Source: a virus
DNA: 64,000 nucleotides
Virus record (IMG/VR): IMGVR_UViG_3300025816_000008
Location: 25,976-89,975 of that record
Direction: 5' to 3' (one strand)
A program made the position numbers and the translations under genes. Below the pieces are notes generated by a model that worked only from the letters and a program-made list of their open reading frames with translations, had not been told where the DNA came from and searched no databases. This document shows positions 63,467 through 64,000 of the stretch, one piece after another; position 1 is the stretch's first letter; each line of letters begins with the position of its first letter.

Positions 63467-63663
63467 TGAAAATTGAAATTAGTGATGACGAAGCATTTGC
63501 GCTAGTTCATAGGACTCTTATGCAAATCGAAGAAGATATGCCTCAAAGTAAAAAACTAACAAAAGCTATCAAACGAATTAATCATAATATTATGATCCCA
63601 ACAGATTGGGAAGAAATGTACGAAGAAGATTTTGTTGAATATGATACTGGAGAATATAAGTAA
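63466..63663 (+). CDS. Small acidic hypothetical protein
   Basis: 65 residues, MKIEISDDEAFALVHRTLMQIEED followed by an acidic end (DWEEMYEEDFVEYDTGEYK). It overlaps its neighbours by single bases (TAATG). No function assigned. Confidence 0.6.
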   Translation: MKIEISDDEAFALVHRTLMQIEEDMPQSKKLTKAIKRINHNIMIPTDWEEMYEEDFVEYDTGEYK

Positions 63664-64000
63664 TGAAAGCCAAATTGATAGGATACACACAAGTTTATGA
63701 TATGCCAGAAATTGGTGATGTTCAAGATCTTATTGCTTTTTGTGCAAGAGTGTCAAATCCTACAAATCAAATTAATAGTGCAACCAGCGAAAAGCTTATT
63801 AAATACCTAATTAAGCATAAGCACTGGTCTCCTCTTGAAATGGCTTCAGCCACTATGGAAATTGAAACTACTCGAGACATTGCTAGACAGCTTTTAAGAC
63901 ATAGATCATTTTCATTCCAAGAATTTAGCCAAAGGTATGCTAATCCAAGTGATATGGATGAAACCTTTGTTTTATCAGAAGCAAGATTACAAGATCATAA
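63663..64000 (+). CDS. thyX: FAD-dependent thymidylate synthase ThyX, 3' end outside the window
   Basis: 112 complete codons are visible from ATG 63663. LIAFCARVSNPTNQ, HWSPLEMASATMEIET and the ThyX signature RHRSFSFQEFSQRYANP are present. ThyX methylates dUMP to dTMP using FAD and methylene-tetrahydrofolate. Its presence makes the TS-like enzyme at 55352 dispensable for dTMP. Confidence 0.95.
   Translation, partial: MKAKLIGYTQVYDMPEIGDVQDLIAFCARVSNPTNQINSATSEKLIKYLIKHKHWSPLEMASATMEIETTRDIARQLLRHRSFSFQEFSQRYANPSDMDETFVLSEARLQDH

Overview
The window is the structural and replication core of a T4-like (Straboviridae/Tevenvirinae-like) myovirus genome. All supported genes lie on the + strand. 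The DNA is AT-rich and densely packed, with many ATGA, TAATG and TTGA stop/start overlaps. Gene order (13-14-15-16-17-18-19-20-67-68-21-22-23-3-uvsY-uvsW-55-47-46-45-44-62-regA-43-uvsX-41) follows marine T4-like phages such as cyanophages and pelagiphages rather than coliphage T4. A DUF1127 gene and a small neighbouring gene of about 55% GC point to a marine alphaproteobacterial host, possibly Rhodobacterales; this is inference. I see no tRNA, CRISPR array, insertion sequence or integrase. No gene-free stretch exceeds about 150 bases.

Layout. (1) 1-20611: about 20 kb of very large adhesin, tail-fibre and virion-surface proteins, including a 5'-truncated fibre of more than 2,650 residues with a YadA-like head and sixteen 9-residue repeats. 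(2) 20673-33937: neck, terminase, tail sheath and tube, portal, prohead core, protease, scaffold and major capsid, driven by TATAAATA late promoters and closed by a strong terminator. (3) 33938-34736: a two-gene cassette with its own sigma70-like promoter and terminator. (4) 34737-44734: gp3-like protein, recombination (UvsY, UvsW, gp46/47), late sigma factor gp55, clamp and clamp loader, DexA-like exonuclease, RegA. (5) 44735-46026: Hsp20 with a structured leader, a DUF1127 protein and two small proteins. (6) 46030-51714: DNA polymerase followed without a gap by PEP carboxykinase, S-adenosylmethionine synthetase and a phosphomannomutase-like HAD enzyme. (7) 51741-60173: MazG-like protein, PrimPol-like primase, and a run of nucleotide-, sugar- and DNA-modification-type genes. 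(8) 60231-64000: UvsX, gp41 helicase, a second MazG-like protein and the start of ThyX.

How it fits together. Early and replication genes are preceded by boxes of the form TTTACA or TGTACA, 17 bases, TATAAT-like. Late genes use TATAAATA, the signal read by gp55, which is encoded here. The most novel part is 53472-60173. It encodes a thymidylate-synthase-like enzyme with Asp where dUMP-specific enzymes have Asn, a dCMP deaminase, an SGNH-like protein, a PLP fold-type-II-like protein, a protein resembling the aGPT-PPlase/amino acid:DNA transferase family, and a shortened nucleotide-sugar dehydrogenase. Because ThyX can supply dTMP, the TS-like enzyme is free for making a modified base, so I propose a DNA hypermodification pathway. 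The PEPCK-MetK-phosphomannomutase trio would feed gluconeogenesis, SAM and sugar phosphates during infection.
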